This document shows, in pieces, positions 1 through 5,919 of a DNA stretch of 5,919 nt. Location: the NCBI GenBank assembly GCA_002311835.1, contig DBZY01000078.1:57431-63349 (forward strand). Direction: 5' to 3'. The notes under the pieces were generated by a model that saw nothing but the letters and a program-made list of their open reading frames with translations, searched no databases and was not told the origin of the DNA. The position numbers were made by a program, and so were the translations under genes. The first letter of the stretch is position 1, and every line of letters begins with the position of its first letter. This DNA comes from Proteobacteria bacterium UBA1148. Its GTDB lineage: Bacteria; Pseudomonadota; Gammaproteobacteria; Steroidobacterales; Rariloculaceae.

Positions 1-510
1 GCAATCATCTCAAAACTGCATGACGAGAACGATATCTTGGTTCTTAGCGGCGGCGTTTCAATGGGACAATACGACTTTGTCCCTGAGGCGCTAGAGAAGT
101 TGGGAGTCAAACTTGTTTTTCATCGGATCGAGCAAAGACCAGGGCGTCCGATGTGGTTCGGTATAAGCAAGACCTCGAAGCCCGTGTTTGCGCTACCAGG
201 TAATCCCGTCTCGACGCTTGTTTGCCTGACACGATACGTCATACCAGCACTAAAGCACGCAATGGGGCTTGAGCCCGAAGCACCAGAAATGGTAAGCCTG
301 GCAGGGAGGGTTGAATTCCAAGCCGACCTAGTCTACTTCCTCCCGGTCAAGCTAAGTCCGGACAGAGCAGGGATGAGGCTGGCAACACCACGTCCTACCA
401 ACACATCGGGAGATTTTGTGTCACTGGCTGAAACCGATGGCTTCGTTGAGCTGCCTCGTGGACAGGAGGTATATCAGGAAGGGATGGTAGCGCGGCTCTT
501 TCGCTGGTAG
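1..510 (+). CDS. moeA: Molybdopterin molybdenumtransferase, MoeA family (C-terminal part, 5' truncated by window edge)
   Basis: This family inserts molybdate into adenylylated molybdopterin in the cytoplasm, the last general step of molybdenum cofactor synthesis. The frame is open from base 1, so the gene starts outside the window; 169 residues are visible. They include the MoeA signature SGGVSMGQYD (visible residues 16-25, family form SGGVSxGxYD), a proline-glycine stretch RPGRPMWFG (46-54), the LPGNPVS loop (65-71) and TSGDF (135-139), which belong to the MoCF/MogA-like domain and the start of domain IV. The ending GFVELP followed by a short beta-rich tail is normal for MoeA, so the 3' end is intact. 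The visible part is too short to tell a general MoeA from a paralogue dedicated to one enzyme. The xdhC gene 1.8 kb downstream fits a molybdenum-enzyme locus extending to the left. Confidence 0.93.
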   Translation, partial: AIISKLHDENDILVLSGGVSMGQYDFVPEALEKLGVKLVFHRIEQRPGRPMWFGISKTSKPVFALPGNPVSTLVCLTRYVIPALKHAMGLEPEAPEMVSLAGRVEFQADLVYFLPVKLSPDRAGMRLATPRPTNTSGDFVSLAETDGFVELPRGQEVYQEGMVARLFRW

Positions 511-618
511 TGCCGAACAATGAATCAGGAAAATATGGGGTTTAATAACTAAGACCAAATGGAGACCCACAAGATAATCGCGTATCTTTCAACCATTGAT
601 AATTAAGAGGGCTCGGCC

Positions 619-2208
619 ATGTCTAAAGCACCAAAAACTTCGAGTTTTAAAAAACAGCCAGACGAAGAAAATGTAAGTCGGCGCCAAGTGCTCGCAGGCG
701 CGGTCGGAACGGCTCTTGCAGGTTTGAGTGCTAGCGCTACAGCGCAATACTCAGGCTTGATGGAAGGCGGTCTCGGAGTGCCATTCAGGCTGCCTATGGG
801 TGCGCTGAATTATCTGGACCGCAACCAATATATCCATAACATGGAGATTATCTCTTATACCGAGGGCCACCCAATCGCCAGTGGCGAACCCCTAATGGCC
901 ATGTGGGCCCGAGGGGACCAACGTTTGCTACCAACAGGCAACGGTTGGCTAGATCTCAGTAACCCGCAAGACCCAGAATACATTGATGCGGGCGTACGCA
1001 TTCAGGGTACGATTGCTTATCAGGAGACTACCGATAAATGGATCATGATGAGGACGCACGGCCAACCGCTGTCTGGTGCACAACCAGAATACCCCTTCGG
1101 CCGCTGGCACGAAGAAAACCGCCGCCGTGCCATGAGCTATAGCGGCCTTCGCGGCATCAGAACATGGGATATCACTGATCCAACTAGCCCGGATCTTATG
1201 GACGAGTTTAGTACTGGTGAGACGGGCAGCGGTACGCACCAAAATTATTACGATGGCGGCCGATATGCGTTTCTCGATGCAGGTTGGTCTGATCAGTTCC
1301 GCATGGAAAATGCGCAACGGCCTCACGGCAATGGGTTAATGGTTGTCGATCTCTCTGATCCTGCAAACATTACAGAAGTATCGCGCTGGCACGTACCTGG
1401 ACAGTTGCTTGGTGAAGAAGATGAGTACAAGAAGTACTGGTTTGCCGGCGATCATGCGGCCTGGACCGCATCACACGGCGCACCTTGTATGCCCGTGCGT
1501 GTAGAGGACGGCGGTCAGTACGGATACGGTGGATTTGGTCATTTCGGAATGATTACGTTTGACTTTAGCGATATACGCAACCCAAAACCAGTAAGCCAGT
1601 TCCTCTGGGACGGTGAGTCAATTGGCGGCATTCCCTACCACACAGTGCTACCAATCGTAGACGGGAATGGGCGATTCAATAACATCCTAATTGGTCTGCC
1701 CGAGGCCATCGAACCAGATTGCCGTGAACCATTCAAACCTACGCAGGTGATCGATGCGAGCGACCCAGCGAATCCATTTGTCGTTGGACTGTTCCCACGA
1801 CCAAAACCGCCGGAGGATGCGCCTTACGCTGATTTTTGTCTATCACGTGGGCGCTTCGGTACACACAACACTAACTCGTTTATCCAACCGGGACAGGCAA
1901 ACCCGAATCTAGTCGCAACAACACACTTCAATGCTGGCGTTCGCATCACGGATATCTCAAACCCAGCCCGACCTGAAGAAGTAGCATGGTTTCTACCACC
2001 CCGTGGGGGTGAGATGGAGGACTACAATAGCTGGCGCCGCGGAGACACTGAGAATGTGTTTATTGAGTGGGATCGCAATCTACTCTGGGTAGCTACACAC
2101 GCGGGAACTTACTGTCTGTCATGCCCAGCGCTCGGAAGGCCGATACTTGAACCACGTGTCATAGAGCGTTGGACAGTTCCGCACGGTAACCGGGGATGGA
2201 ATGGTTGA
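619..2208 (+). CDS. Tat-exported LVIVD-repeat beta-propeller protein, function unknown
   Basis: I recognise the fold type but not a named enzyme. Residues 20-25 (SRRQVL) followed by a hydrophobic alanine/glycine stretch and an ATA|Q cleavage site near 42/43 form a twin-arginine signal peptide, so the product is probably exported already folded. The rest carries about six LVIVD-type repeats, each with a D-x-S/T-D/N-P core: near 109-122, 179-197 (WDITDPTSP), 239-257 (VVDLSDPAN), 310-328 (FDFSDIRNP), 374-392 (IDASDPANP) and 440-458 (ITDISNPARP). These predict a beta-propeller. Between repeats lie short His-containing loops (GTH at 205-207, SHG 285-287, YHT 340-342, GTH 414-416, TTH 434-436, ATH 492-494), five cysteines beyond the signal and a CxxC at 499-502. 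Metal binding is possible but unproven. The ATG is preceded by AAGAGGG at 605-611, seven bases upstream, which supports this start. moeA is 108 bp upstream on the same strand; co-transcription is possible but not shown. Confidence 0.85.
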   Translation: MSKAPKTSSFKKQPDEENVSRRQVLAGAVGTALAGLSASATAQYSGLMEGGLGVPFRLPMGALNYLDRNQYIHNMEIISYTEGHPIASGEPLMAMWARGDQRLLPTGNGWLDLSNPQDPEYIDAGVRIQGTIAYQETTDKWIMMRTHGQPLSGAQPEYPFGRWHEENRRRAMSYSGLRGIRTWDITDPTSPDLMDEFSTGETGSGTHQNYYDGGRYAFLDAGWSDQFRMENAQRPHGNGLMVVDLSDPANITEVSRWHVPGQLLGEEDEYKKYWFAGDHAAWTASHGAPCMPVRVEDGGQYGYGGFGHFGMITFDFSDIRNPKPVSQFLWDGESIGGIPYHTVLPIVDGNGRFNNILIGLPEAIEPDCREPFKPTQVIDASDPANPFVVGLFPRPKPPEDAPYADFCLSRGRFGTHNTNSFIQPGQANPNLVATTHFNAGVRITDISNPARPEEVAWFLPPRGGEMEDYNSWRRGDTENVFIEWDRNLLWVATHAGTYCLSCPALGRPILEPRVIERWTVPHGNRGWNG

Positions 2209-2233
2209 ACATAGGAATATCTGTACATAGGAA
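2206..2233 (+). repeat. Imperfect 12-bp tandem-spaced direct repeat at the 3' end of the propeller gene
   Basis: TGAACATAGGAA (2206-2217, including the stop codon of the propeller gene) recurs as TGTACATAGGAA (2222-2233), 11 of 12 bases identical and offset by 16 bp. It sits in the 66-bp gap between two convergent genes. It could be a small local duplication; no function is implied. Confidence 0.4.
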
Positions 2234-2274
2234 ACACCAGGATTTCCCAAGACTTTTGAATGGATGATGTAGGG

Positions 2275-3339
2275 CTACACTTTATCCTTCGTAAGCGCTT
2301 CACCCGAAGCGCCTGCGAGTGTGGCGTGAATCTCAGATAACAGCGAAAGCGCAATAGACTCGGGAGCGTGGGCGCCGATATCGATGCCCACAGGACCTCG
2401 CAATCTACCGCGTAATTCATCGCCCGTGGACCCCAATGCATCCAGCAGGCGGTCCCTGCGTGCTCGCGGTCCCAATACCCCAATGTAACTTATCCCTGTG
2501 CCGGCAAGTTGCTCCAAATAAACCTGATCGGTGAGCAAATGATGGCTCATGACAATAATTGCGTCGAAGTCTTCTGGTTCTAGTTCCTGATTCATCTTCA
2601 CCGGATCAATCAACAGAATCCTTTCTGCCGAAGCAAATACACCTTTTTCAAGATAAGCAGGGCGATGATCAGCTATCGTTACACGCCAACCAAGCTCCGC
2701 CGCCATATTCACTACTGGCAGTGCATCTAAACCTGCCCCTAGAACCAACAAACGAGGCACAGGTTTTAGGGGAGCGTAGAGTACAGCGAGTCCATCTTCT
2801 TTAATCTCATAGACCGCCTGGCCTGATTCTTGTGCAGCGCGACAACCTGAAACAAGACACTCTAAGGGCTTGGCTTCGACTTTATCACCAGACCATACAA
2901 GCGTAGTGCCTGATAGGAGTTCTTTGCTCTCACTCGAGATGACTGTAGCAACTACAACTGGGTCTGAAGTCATGAGACGTTTTGCAATTTCACTAAACGG
3001 CTCATAATTGTTCACAGCAACTAGTGGTTGTAGGAACACGCGGATCAGTCCGTTACAACCAATGCCGAGACCCCAAAGATCGTCTGCCTCGTCACGCATA
3101 TCATAAGTCATGGCTAAAGGTTCGTTTAATTCCAAAACAGCGTGTGCTCGCTCTGCCAAATCCCCTTCGAGGCACCCACCACTAACTAAACCCTGATAAT
3201 CTGCATTAGAAGCAATGAGTATTCTGTGTCCCGCTTTACTGTAAGTAGAACCGACCGTGTCGTAGACCGTAGCCAGCACCATAGGCTCACCAGAAGACCG
3301 CCAGCTCTCAAAAGTTCGAATAAGTTCCCGCGCACTCAT
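2275..3339 (-). CDS. xdhC: XdhC/CoxI-family molybdenum cofactor chaperone
   Basis: XdhC-family proteins bind molybdenum cofactor in the cytoplasm, protect it, help its sulfuration and hand it to xanthine-dehydrogenase-type molybdenum hydroxylases. The 354-residue product shows both family domains. The N-terminal XdhC/CoxI domain has VLATV (21-25), SGGCLEGD (53-60) and GIGCNG (92-97). The C-terminal Rossmann-like domain has VLGAGLDALPV (199-209), ADHRP (223-227), MSHHLLTD (264-271), YIGVLGPRARR (285-295) and GIDIGAHAPESIALSLLSEI (318-337). C56 and C95 are the family cysteines. The length is normal for a two-domain XdhC, with no sign of damage. The ATG has a weak AGGG on the minus strand (complement of 3351-3355) about 11 bases upstream. 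It is convergent with the propeller gene and divergent from folE. No client hydroxylase (large Moco subunit, FAD or 2Fe-2S subunit) is in the window. The family call is secure; xanthine dehydrogenase as client is not. Confidence 0.93.
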   Translation of the reverse strand: MSARELIRTFESWRSSGEPMVLATVYDTVGSTYSKAGHRILIASNADYQGLVSGGCLEGDLAERAHAVLELNEPLAMTYDMRDEADDLWGLGIGCNGLIRVFLQPLVAVNNYEPFSEIAKRLMTSDPVVVATVISSESKELLSGTTLVWSGDKVEAKPLECLVSGCRAAQESGQAVYEIKEDGLAVLYAPLKPVPRLLVLGAGLDALPVVNMAAELGWRVTIADHRPAYLEKGVFASAERILLIDPVKMNQELEPEDFDAIIVMSHHLLTDQVYLEQLAGTGISYIGVLGPRARRDRLLDALGSTGDELRGRLRGPVGIDIGAHAPESIALSLLSEIHATLAGASGEALTKDKV

Positions 3340-3475
3340 TTAATTAGGAGACCCTAGGCCTGCAAAATATCATTGGAGAAAGGACACTATAACTCCTTGC
3401 GTGAGTCGTTTGACGGCCTTAGACTGCCAGGCCCTGCATGGTACCGACTGTGCAGGAGGATGTAGAGGAGCTAAT
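3340..3475. promoter_or_regulatory. Divergent intergenic region between xdhC and folE
   Basis: By position this 136-bp region should carry the promoters for xdhC (leftward) and folE (rightward). A TATAAC hexamer at 3388-3393 matches the bacterial -10 consensus in five of six bases for the + strand, but no convincing -35 lies 16-18 bp upstream. If used, transcription would begin close to 3400, which would place the GTG at 3401 at or before the transcript start and favour the downstream folE start. No convincing minus-strand promoter was found, and no riboswitch or operator is recognisable. Confidence refers to the region as a whole, not to the hexamer. Confidence 0.35.
3464..3470 (+). promoter_or_regulatory. 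Shine-Dalgarno site deciding the folE start
   Basis: AGAGGAG lies five bases before the GTG at 3476 and is preceded by another purine run, AGGAGG at 3454-3459. The alternative GTG at 3401 has only GGAGAAAGGA (3375-3384), about 16 bases away, which is too far for typical initiation. The site therefore favours 3476. Confidence 0.6.
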
Positions 3476-4060
3476 GTGTCCCGCCCACGCAGAGAAGATG
3501 CCGAGAATGCCGTTCGTACACTCCTTAGTTGGGTGGGTGATGACCCCGATCGCGAAGGCCTTCGTGCTACTCCAGCACGTGTAGCAAAAGCTTATGAGGA
3601 GTGGTTCGCGGGATATAAAGAGGATCCAGTGGAATTCTTACGGCGAACTTTCTACGAGGTAGATGGTTACGATGAAATGATAGTCTTGAAAGATATTACG
3701 TTCGAATCACACTGTGAGCATCATATAGCCCCGATTATTGGAAAAGTTCAAATAGGCTACCTCCCAAACAAAAAAGTCGTCGGCATCAGTAAACTTGCAA
3801 GAGTTGTGGAAACGTTCGCAAAACGTTTACAGGTACAAGAAACGATGACCGCTCAAATTGCAAATTGCATTCACGATGTTCTTAAACCAAAGGGTGTTGG
3901 GGTAATCGTAGAAGGTGTACATCAGTGCATGACTACCCGAGGAATACACAAACCTGGCGTAGCTATGATCACAAGCCAACTTCTTGGTGACTTTCGATCA
4001 GATCCTCGTACACGGGCTGAGTTCTTAAATATCATCGGACGCTCGGCCCAAATTAATTAA
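3476..4060 (+). CDS. folE: GTP cyclohydrolase I (FolE)
   Basis: FolE converts GTP to 7,8-dihydroneopterin triphosphate, the first committed step of tetrahydrofolate (and biopterin) synthesis, as a cytosolic toroidal oligomer. With the GTG at 3476 the product has 194 residues. It shows DDPDREGLRATPARVAKAYEE (residues 22-42), the zinc/active-site motif ESHCEHH (77-83; ligands C80 and H83), GISKLAR (103-109), RLQVQE (117-122) and HQCMTTRG (149-156; third zinc ligand C151, with the active-site His149 before it). This is therefore a complete, zinc-dependent type IA enzyme. The frame stays open to a GTG at 3401, which would add 25 residues rich in Cys and Gly. Those residues are partly encoded by the purine-rich ribosome binding site, so I prefer 3476, where the sequence aligns with the usual alphaproteobacterial FolE start (SRPxREDAExAVRTLL). 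folE leads a co-oriented pair with the methyltransferase-like gene 61 bp downstream. Confidence 0.93.
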   Translation: MSRPRREDAENAVRTLLSWVGDDPDREGLRATPARVAKAYEEWFAGYKEDPVEFLRRTFYEVDGYDEMIVLKDITFESHCEHHIAPIIGKVQIGYLPNKKVVGISKLARVVETFAKRLQVQETMTAQIANCIHDVLKPKGVGVIVEGVHQCMTTRGIHKPGVAMITSQLLGDFRSDPRTRAEFLNIIGRSAQIN

Positions 4061-4121
4061 CTTAATAAAACCAGGCTGGCCTTCCTACCGATCGCACGCC
4101 GCATACTGATCGCGGAGAAAA

Positions 4122-5312
4122 TTGAAGCGAAGCACCGATAGAATTCTCACAACCCATGTCGGCAGCCTCATTCGACCACCGGAGGTACGGGAGTTTCTGC
4201 GTGCGATCAACCGGGGCGAGGTGATTGACGAGACTGCACAGACACGAGTGCTACGGGATGCTGTCTCGCAGGTCGTCAAGCAGCAGGTCGAGACGGGTAT
4301 CGACATCGTTAGCGATGGGGAATTCGGCAAGACGATCAGTTGGTCACAATACGTTCTGGAACGCCTCGGCGGATTTGAACGGCGGCTGCTCGCGGACGAC
4401 GCTCAAGACCCATTTGCCGCCGGCGAGGACAGAAGGCGGTTCCCGGAATTCTACGCGGAGCTCGATGCACAGGAGAAGCGCGTCTCTGGCGGAGACGGCG
4501 GCGCCGTCAAGAGCGAGTCGGTCTGTGTTGGACCAATCACTTATACCGGGCAGGGCGCGCTCCAGCGAGACATCGAGCACATCAAGTCGGCCATTGCTGA
4601 TGTGGATGTAAAAGATGCTTTCTTGCCAGTCGTGGCGCCGGCGAGCGCTATCCCAGATAGACGAAACGAGTACTACGCCTCGGATGAGGAATGTGTCTTC
4701 GCGCTCGCCGCAGCCATGAAGGTCGAGTACCGGGCGATAGTGGATGCCGGTCTGCTGGTTCAGGTAGATGACGCACGTGCTGCCGTGACCTATGACCGGA
4801 TGGTCCCACCGGCGAGCTTCGAGGACTATCGCAGCTGGCTTACGATGCACATAGAAGCGCTGAATTTTGCGTTAGAAGGCATCCCGGAGGATCGAGTCCG
4901 CTACCACGTCTGCTGGGGCAGTTGGCCCGGCCCACACACAAGCGATGTGCCTCTGAAGGAGATCGTGGATTTGATACTCAGCGTCCGGGCGGGTGCGTAC
5001 GTCCTCGAAGGTGCCAATCCGCGTCACGAACACGAATGGCGTGTCTGGGAAGCTGCGACGTTGCCCGAAGGTAAAATCTTGATCCCCGGCGTTATTAGTC
5101 ACGGGACAAACGTCGTCGAACACCCGGATCTGGTTGCAGAGCGCCTCGTCAGACTGGCGCGAATCGTCGGGCAGGAAAGTATCATTGCCGGCACCGACTG
5201 CGGCTTCGCGCAGGGGCCGTTTCACCAGCGTGTGCATCCATCCGTCATGTGGGCAAAACTGCAAGCATTGGTGGATGGAGCAAAACTTGCATCCGAAGCT
5301 CTATGGGGTTGA
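4122..5312 (+). CDS. Cobalamin-independent methionine-synthase-like methyltransferase (MetE C-terminal-domain family)
   Basis: The 396-residue product resembles the catalytic barrel of MetE (COG0620, Meth_synt_2) and lacks the N-terminal half of full-length MetE (about 750 residues). Visible features are THVGSL near the N-terminus (11-16), SDGEFGK (64-70), ASDEEC (186-191), QVDD (214-217), HVCWG (262-266), YVLEGANPRHEHE (293-305) and GTDCGF (358-363). H262, C264, E296 and C360 match by pattern the four MetE zinc positions that activate a thiol substrate, so a zinc-dependent methyl or alkyl transfer to a thiol is likely. The acceptor and donor are not known; short homologues are annotated variously, and not all make methionine. 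The TTG at 4122 is the chosen start: an in-frame TGA at 4107-4109 rules out anything longer, GGAG lies at 4114-4117, and the start MKRSTDRILTTHVGSL matches the family. Hand-counted GC (about 59% at 4141-4440) is clearly above that of folE. Confidence 0.88.
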   Translation: MKRSTDRILTTHVGSLIRPPEVREFLRAINRGEVIDETAQTRVLRDAVSQVVKQQVETGIDIVSDGEFGKTISWSQYVLERLGGFERRLLADDAQDPFAAGEDRRRFPEFYAELDAQEKRVSGGDGGAVKSESVCVGPITYTGQGALQRDIEHIKSAIADVDVKDAFLPVVAPASAIPDRRNEYYASDEECVFALAAAMKVEYRAIVDAGLLVQVDDARAAVTYDRMVPPASFEDYRSWLTMHIEALNFALEGIPEDRVRYHVCWGSWPGPHTSDVPLKEIVDLILSVRAGAYVLEGANPRHEHEWRVWEAATLPEGKILIPGVISHGTNVVEHPDLVAERLVRLARIVGQESIIAGTDCGFAQGPFHQRVHPSVMWAKLQALVDGAKLASEALWG

Positions 5313-5380
5313 CGGCGTTAGATCATCTTACGTCGTGACAGCGACATTCCACCTCAGATATTTATCAATTACCTGCGATA

Positions 5381-5400
5381 CGTCTTCACTGAGACGATTT
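5381..5400 (+). terminator. Weak candidate intrinsic terminator after the methyltransferase-like gene
   Basis: CGTCT (5381-5385) pairs with AGACG (5392-5396), extended by one T-G wobble pair around a four-base loop, and is followed by ATTTCTTAT. It lies about 70 bp after the stop at 5312, in the convergent gap. The stem is short and the T-run is broken, so this is a tentative call for the + strand only. Confidence 0.28.
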
Positions 5401-5401
5401 C

Positions 5402-5911
5402 TTATCGACTTGAAGTAGAGTTTTGATACGACGCCCGTCCATTGTCTTCCACGCCCTGAAAAACCTCTCCGGTCTCCTCTGTACACCCGCCTTCGGGCAG
5501 TGTCATACCACACTTGATCAGCGGTACATTATCGATACGCGCACCAAAATTCCTACCGTCCCGCAACGGATTGAGCGTTACGGTCAGAATAGTGCCCAAT
5601 GAAAAACTCTTTACCGTGATGCCCTCACCAGCAATCCTCCTGGCCGAACCGGTCTCTACACCCCACAGGACGGGCTCACCGTTCTCGGAGATCATCGACT
5701 CGCCATCGGAATCGAGAAGTTGAAAGATAAGTTGTGCGTGATTCGCGCCAGGAACGAACCGGGTCAGTTTCCCGGTCAGCGTTCTCGTCGTCTCTCGATC
5801 GTACATGGCGAAGGAATGATGCGCAGCGGCCGGAAAGGAGAGGCTGCTCGTCAGCAAAAGACACAGAACCTGCAGTATCAGCCCAATGTTTATAAGCGTT
5901 CGATAATTCAT
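5402..5911 (-). CDS. Secreted DUF6152-family protein
   Basis: The function of this family is not known. The 169-residue product begins with a clear Sec signal peptide: R4, a hydrophobic stretch at about 7-22, and a PAAA|HH cleavage site at about 30/31. The mature protein would start with HHSFAMYD (31-38), a signature of DUF6152 proteins, followed by a beta-rich domain with LTGKLTRFVPGANH (45-58; the family usually has a W-x-N-P-H type loop here), VLWGVETGS (81-89) and the closing NPLRDGRNFGA (114-124). C134 and C143 could form a disulfide after export. The tail after about 145 is polar and low in structure. ATG at 5911-5909 is the natural start because the signal peptide begins there. Only eight bases upstream are visible (GGTAAATC when read on the minus strand), so the ribosome site and any operon partner lie outside the window. 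It is convergent with the methyltransferase-like gene and shows no obvious functional tie to it. Confidence 0.85.
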   Translation of the reverse strand: MNYRTLINIGLILQVLCLLLTSSLSFPAAAHHSFAMYDRETTRTLTGKLTRFVPGANHAQLIFQLLDSDGESMISENGEPVLWGVETGSARRIAGEGITVKSFSLGTILTVTLNPLRDGRNFGARIDNVPLIKCGMTLPEGGCTEETGEVFQGVEDNGRASYQNSTSSR

Positions 5912-5919
5912 GATTTACC

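Noticed and set aside
949..1326. 125-codon minus-strand open frame inside the propeller gene
   Set aside because: It is wholly antisense to a strongly supported gene with clear repeats, and its translation resembles no family I know.
2230..2247. GGAAA/TTTCC hairpin between the convergent propeller and xdhC genes as a shared terminator
   Set aside because: It has only five AT-rich pairs around an eight-base loop and no adjacent T-run on either strand.
2109..2483. 124-codon minus-strand open frame at the 3' end of xdhC
   Set aside because: It overlaps the C-terminal coding part of xdhC in another frame and the end of the propeller gene; it has no family-like motifs.
2559..2804. 81-codon plus-strand open frame inside xdhC
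   Set aside because: It is antisense to the conserved Rossmann-like part of xdhC and has no recognisable domain.
4085..4117. CGATC...GATCG inverted repeat upstream of the methyltransferase-like gene as an operator
   Set aside because: It has only five-base arms, built on a self-complementary CGATCG; this is expected by chance.
4225..4611. Plus-strand open frame overlapping the methyltransferase-like gene
   Set aside because: It is a shifted-frame shadow in GC-rich sequence, rich in Ser and Arg as expected for an out-of-frame translation.
4344..5264. Two long minus-strand frames (4344-4850 and 4872-5264) opposite the methyltransferase-like gene
   Set aside because: Both are antisense to a gene with intact catalytic motifs; long antisense frames are common in GC-rich coding DNA.
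5134..5418. 94-codon plus-strand frame running off the end of the methyltransferase-like gene into the convergent gap
   Set aside because: It mostly overlaps the conserved C-terminus of that gene in another frame, and the remaining part lacks any motif.
5514..5864. Short frames on both strands within the DUF6152 gene
   Set aside because: The DUF6152 frame has a signal peptide and family motifs; the others are shadows.

Overview
This 5.9 kb window looks like ordinary bacterial chromosome of middling GC. Hand counts give about 45% GC in part of folE and about 59% in part of the methionine-synthase-like gene. The host is probably a Gram-negative heterotroph, for three reasons: one product has a twin-arginine export signal, another has a Sec signal with a DUF6152-type mature domain, and the FolE sequence reads like alphaproteobacterial relatives. 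The taxon cannot be fixed from the sequence alone. An uncultured marine or soil proteobacterium is my best guess, and it is inference.

Layout, left to right. (1) The 3' end of a moeA-type molybdopterin molybdenumtransferase gene enters from the left edge (+ strand, stop at 510). (2) After a 108-bp gap comes a complete + strand gene (619-2208) for a Tat-exported protein made of about six LVIVD-type beta-propeller repeats. (3) A 66-bp convergent gap leads to an xdhC/coxI-family gene on the - strand (2275-3339), a molybdenum-cofactor chaperone. (4) A divergent intergenic region (3340-3475) separates xdhC from folE (+ strand), GTP cyclohydrolase I. The best folE start is GTG 3476; GTG 3401 is less likely. 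(5) 61 bp downstream and co-oriented is a gene (4122-5312, TTG start) for a zinc-type, cobalamin-independent methionine-synthase-like methyltransferase that has only the catalytic barrel. (6) An 89-bp convergent gap with a weak terminator-like hairpin leads to a - strand gene (5402-5911) for a small secreted DUF6152-family protein.

The genes share a loose pterin and one-carbon theme. MoeA and XdhC build and deliver molybdopterin-type cofactor. FolE makes the pterin precursor of folate. The MetE-like protein belongs to a family that transfers methyl groups, often from folate. No molybdenum hydroxylase is encoded here; if there is one, it must lie outside the window. No gene-free stretch exceeds 300 bp, and I saw no tRNA, rRNA, CRISPR array, IS element or recognisable riboswitch. 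I found no clear novel multi-gene system. The least understood pieces are the Tat-exported propeller and the His-His mature N-terminus of the DUF6152 protein.
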